Shown here: positions 5,762-7,356 of the stretch, in pieces
Numbering within the stretch: position 1 is the stretch's first letter
Layout: each line of letters starts with the position of its first letter
From: an uncultured Oscillospiraceae bacterium
GTDB taxonomy: Bacteria > Bacillota > Clostridia > Oscillospirales > Oscillospiraceae
Reading direction: 5' to 3'
Length of the DNA: 7,356 bases
Assembly (NCBI GenBank): GCA_934569215.1
Contig: CAKTKF010000045.1
Location: 1-7,356, forward strand
Position numbers and translations under genes: made by a program
Notes under the pieces: generated by a model
The model's database searches: none
What the model was told of the DNA's origin: nothing
The model's input: only the letters and a program-made list of their open reading frames with translations

Positions 5762-7356
5762 ATGACGAAGCGGGTTTTTCGCTCGATTTTTCTGGCGTCC
5801 CTGGCGGTGCTGCTGGCCACGCTGGCACTGATTCTGGGGGCGCTGTACACCTACTTTTCCGACGTTCAGGCGGAACAGCTGGGGCTGCAAACGGCGCTGG
5901 CTGCCCACGCCCTGGAAAGGGAAGGGGTCTCCTATTTTGACGGTCTGGACACCGCCGACCGCCGCATCACCTGGATCGCCGCCGACGGCACGGTGCTTTA
6001 TGACAGCCGTTCCGATTCCGGCGTGATGGAGAACCACCTGGAACGGGAAGAAGTGAAGGCCGCGCTGGCCACCGGCTCCGGCACCAGCTTCCGCTATTCC
6101 GACACGCTGATGGAGCGCTATATTTACACGGCGCAGCGGTTAAGCGACGGCACGGTGCTCAGACTTTCCGCGGCGCAGAACACGGTGCCCCATCTGGTGC
6201 TGGGGGTGGTAAAGCCGATCCTTCTGGTCATCGGCATTGCCGTCGCCCTGTCGGCGCTCCTTGCCGGGCAGCTGACGAAAAACATTGTCGCGCCGCTGAA
6301 CGAGCTGAATCTGGACGACCCCCTGTCCAACCGGGAGTACGTCGAAATTCAGCCCCTTCTGCGGCGGCTGGACTCCCAGCAGGTTCAGCTCCGGGCGCAG
6401 TCTCAGGAGCTGCGGCAGAAGCAGAAGGAATTCAACGCCGTCACCCGCTCCTTAAGCGAGGGTCTGGTGCTGATGAACAGCAGCGGCACGGTGCTGAGCA
6501 TCAACCCCGCCGCCACGCGGCTGCTGGAAATCACCCCCAACTGCTTAGGGGCAGACTTTGGCGTTGCCAACCGGAACCCGGCCATTTCCGCCCTGGTGGA
6601 GAAGGCTCTCACCGGGGAAAAGGCGGAGGAAAACGTGGCTCTGACCGGCGGAGAATATCTCGCCGCCGCCAGCCCGGTCAAATCCGACGGGGCGGTTTCC
6701 GGCGTGGTGCTGCTGCTGTTTGACGTGACCCAGAAGCAGAAGGCGGAAGCCCTCCGCCGGGAATTCACCGCCAACGTCTCCCATGAGCTGAAAACCCCGC
6801 TCCACGCCATTTCCGGCTACGCCGAGCTGATGAAGGACGGGCTGGTTCCCCCGGAGGACACCCGGCACTTTGCGGAGAAGATCTACAGCGAGGCGCAGCG
6901 CATGACCGATCTGGTGGAGGACACCCTGCGCCTGTCCAGGCTGGACGAGGGCGCGGCGGACATGCAGTGGGCGCCCATCGACCTGTACGAAACGGCGAAA
7001 GCCGCCATGCAGGAGCTGACCGCCCCGGCGGAGCTGAAAAACGTCAGCATCCGGCTGGAAGGGACGAAAACCGTGATTCAGGGGATTCCTCAGCTGGTTT
7101 CCGGGATTGTGTTCAACCTTATGGACAACGCCGTCAAGTACAATAAAGACGGCGGGCTGGTCATTGTGCGGCTCGGGCAGGAAAAAAATCAGGCCGTTCT
7201 CACGGTGACGGACACCGGCATCGGTATCAGCCCGGAGCATCAGGAGCGGGTGTTCGAGCGGTTTTACCGGGTGGACAAGAGCCACTCCAAGGAGATCGGC
7301 GGCACCGGCCTGGGGCTGTCCATCGTCAAGCACGCGGCGCTGATCCTGGGCGCGGC
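5762..7356 (+). CDS. Membrane sensor histidine kinase (PhoR-like), truncated by the window end
   Basis: The partner kinase of the preceding regulator: it senses a signal at the membrane, autophosphorylates and passes phosphate to the regulator. ATG 5762 has GGAGG (5749-5753) 8 bases upstream, inside the last codons of the regulator gene, so the pair is translationally coupled. The 531 complete codons in view encode: TM1 (about 8-32); an extracellular region (about 33-142); TM2 (about 145-170); a short HAMP-like or linker segment with NIVAPLNELNLDDP (174-187); a Gln/Arg-rich coiled coil (about 200-224); a PAS-like domain (about 225-323); and the dimerisation domain with phospho-acceptor His341 in HELKTPL. 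The ATPase domain shows the N box with Asn456 (NLMDNAVKYN), DTGIGIS from Asp484, FERFYR, and GGTGLGLS at 513-520. The extreme C-terminus lies outside the window. PhoR-like naming follows the architecture and context. Confidence 0.92.
   Translation, partial: MTKRVFRSIFLASLAVLLATLALILGALYTYFSDVQAEQLGLQTALAAHALEREGVSYFDGLDTADRRITWIAADGTVLYDSRSDSGVMENHLEREEVKAALATGSGTSFRYSDTLMERYIYTAQRLSDGTVLRLSAAQNTVPHLVLGVVKPILLVIGIAVALSALLAGQLTKNIVAPLNELNLDDPLSNREYVEIQPLLRRLDSQQVQLRAQSQELRQKQKEFNAVTRSLSEGLVLMNSSGTVLSINPAATRLLEITPNCLGADFGVANRNPAISALVEKALTGEKAEENVALTGGEYLAAASPVKSDGAVSGVVLLLFDVTQKQKAEALRREFTANVSHELKTPLHAISGYAELMKDGLVPPEDTRHFAEKIYSEAQRMTDLVEDTLRLSRLDEGAADMQWAPIDLYETAKAAMQELTAPAELKNVSIRLEGTKTVIQGIPQLVSGIVFNLMDNAVKYNKDGGLVIVRLGQEKNQAVLTVTDTGIGISPEHQERVFERFYRVDKSHSKEIGGTGLGLSIVKHAALILGA

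Noticed and set aside
6545..7333. Minus-strand open frame (about 262 codons) opposite the histidine kinase
   Set aside because: Antisense shadow of a clearly conserved kinase region; Gln/His/Gly-rich, with no signals.

Overview
The window looks like chromosomal DNA from a GC-rich Firmicute, most likely a Clostridia/Oscillospiraceae-type gut anaerobe. The evidence is strong AGGAGG-type ribosome sites, GC-rich third codon positions, a lipoprotein with a Gram-positive-style lipobox, and a response regulator and histidine kinase close to the clostridial PhoP/PhoR-like subfamily. The taxon is an inference from sequence style. I see no phage, transposase, CRISPR, tRNA or rRNA.

Layout: positions 11-77 hold a compact array of three hairpins. 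A two-gene minus-strand operon follows: a MATE-family efflux transporter (1729-3108), then a lipoprotein with an M3/oligoendopeptidase-F-like metallopeptidase domain (99-1715). The transporter has a good sigma-70 promoter at 3141-3169. The stop codon of the transporter overlaps the ribosome site of the peptidase gene, so the two are probably translated in a coupled way.

The roughly 620-base gap at 3109-3729 is the least ordinary part. It holds a strong minus-strand intrinsic terminator (3213-3266) that has no recognised gene in front of it. Upstream of that terminator lies a purine-rich stretch with a good Shine-Dalgarno but only a broken small reading frame. Further up are an AT-rich promoter-like segment and a perfect 20-bp inverted repeat. 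On the plus strand there is an exact-consensus sigma-70 promoter (3607-3635), followed almost at once by a terminator-like hairpin (3646-3670) inside the leader of the next gene.

The plus-strand half starts with a PLP-dependent MalY/PatB-type C-S lyase (cystathionine beta-lyase-like, 3730-4938), closed by a textbook terminator (4945-4981). Next is a two-component system: an OmpR/PhoB-family response regulator (5090-5758, GTG start) and, 3 bases on, a membrane sensor histidine kinase (5762 to the window end, truncated). Two TTTACA repeats spaced 11 bases apart lie upstream of the regulator and resemble a Pho box, which suggests autoregulation by phosphate.

The protein-coding genes are ordinary members of known families. 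Anything new is most likely in the 3109-3729 intergenic region, and that evidence is suggestive, not conclusive.
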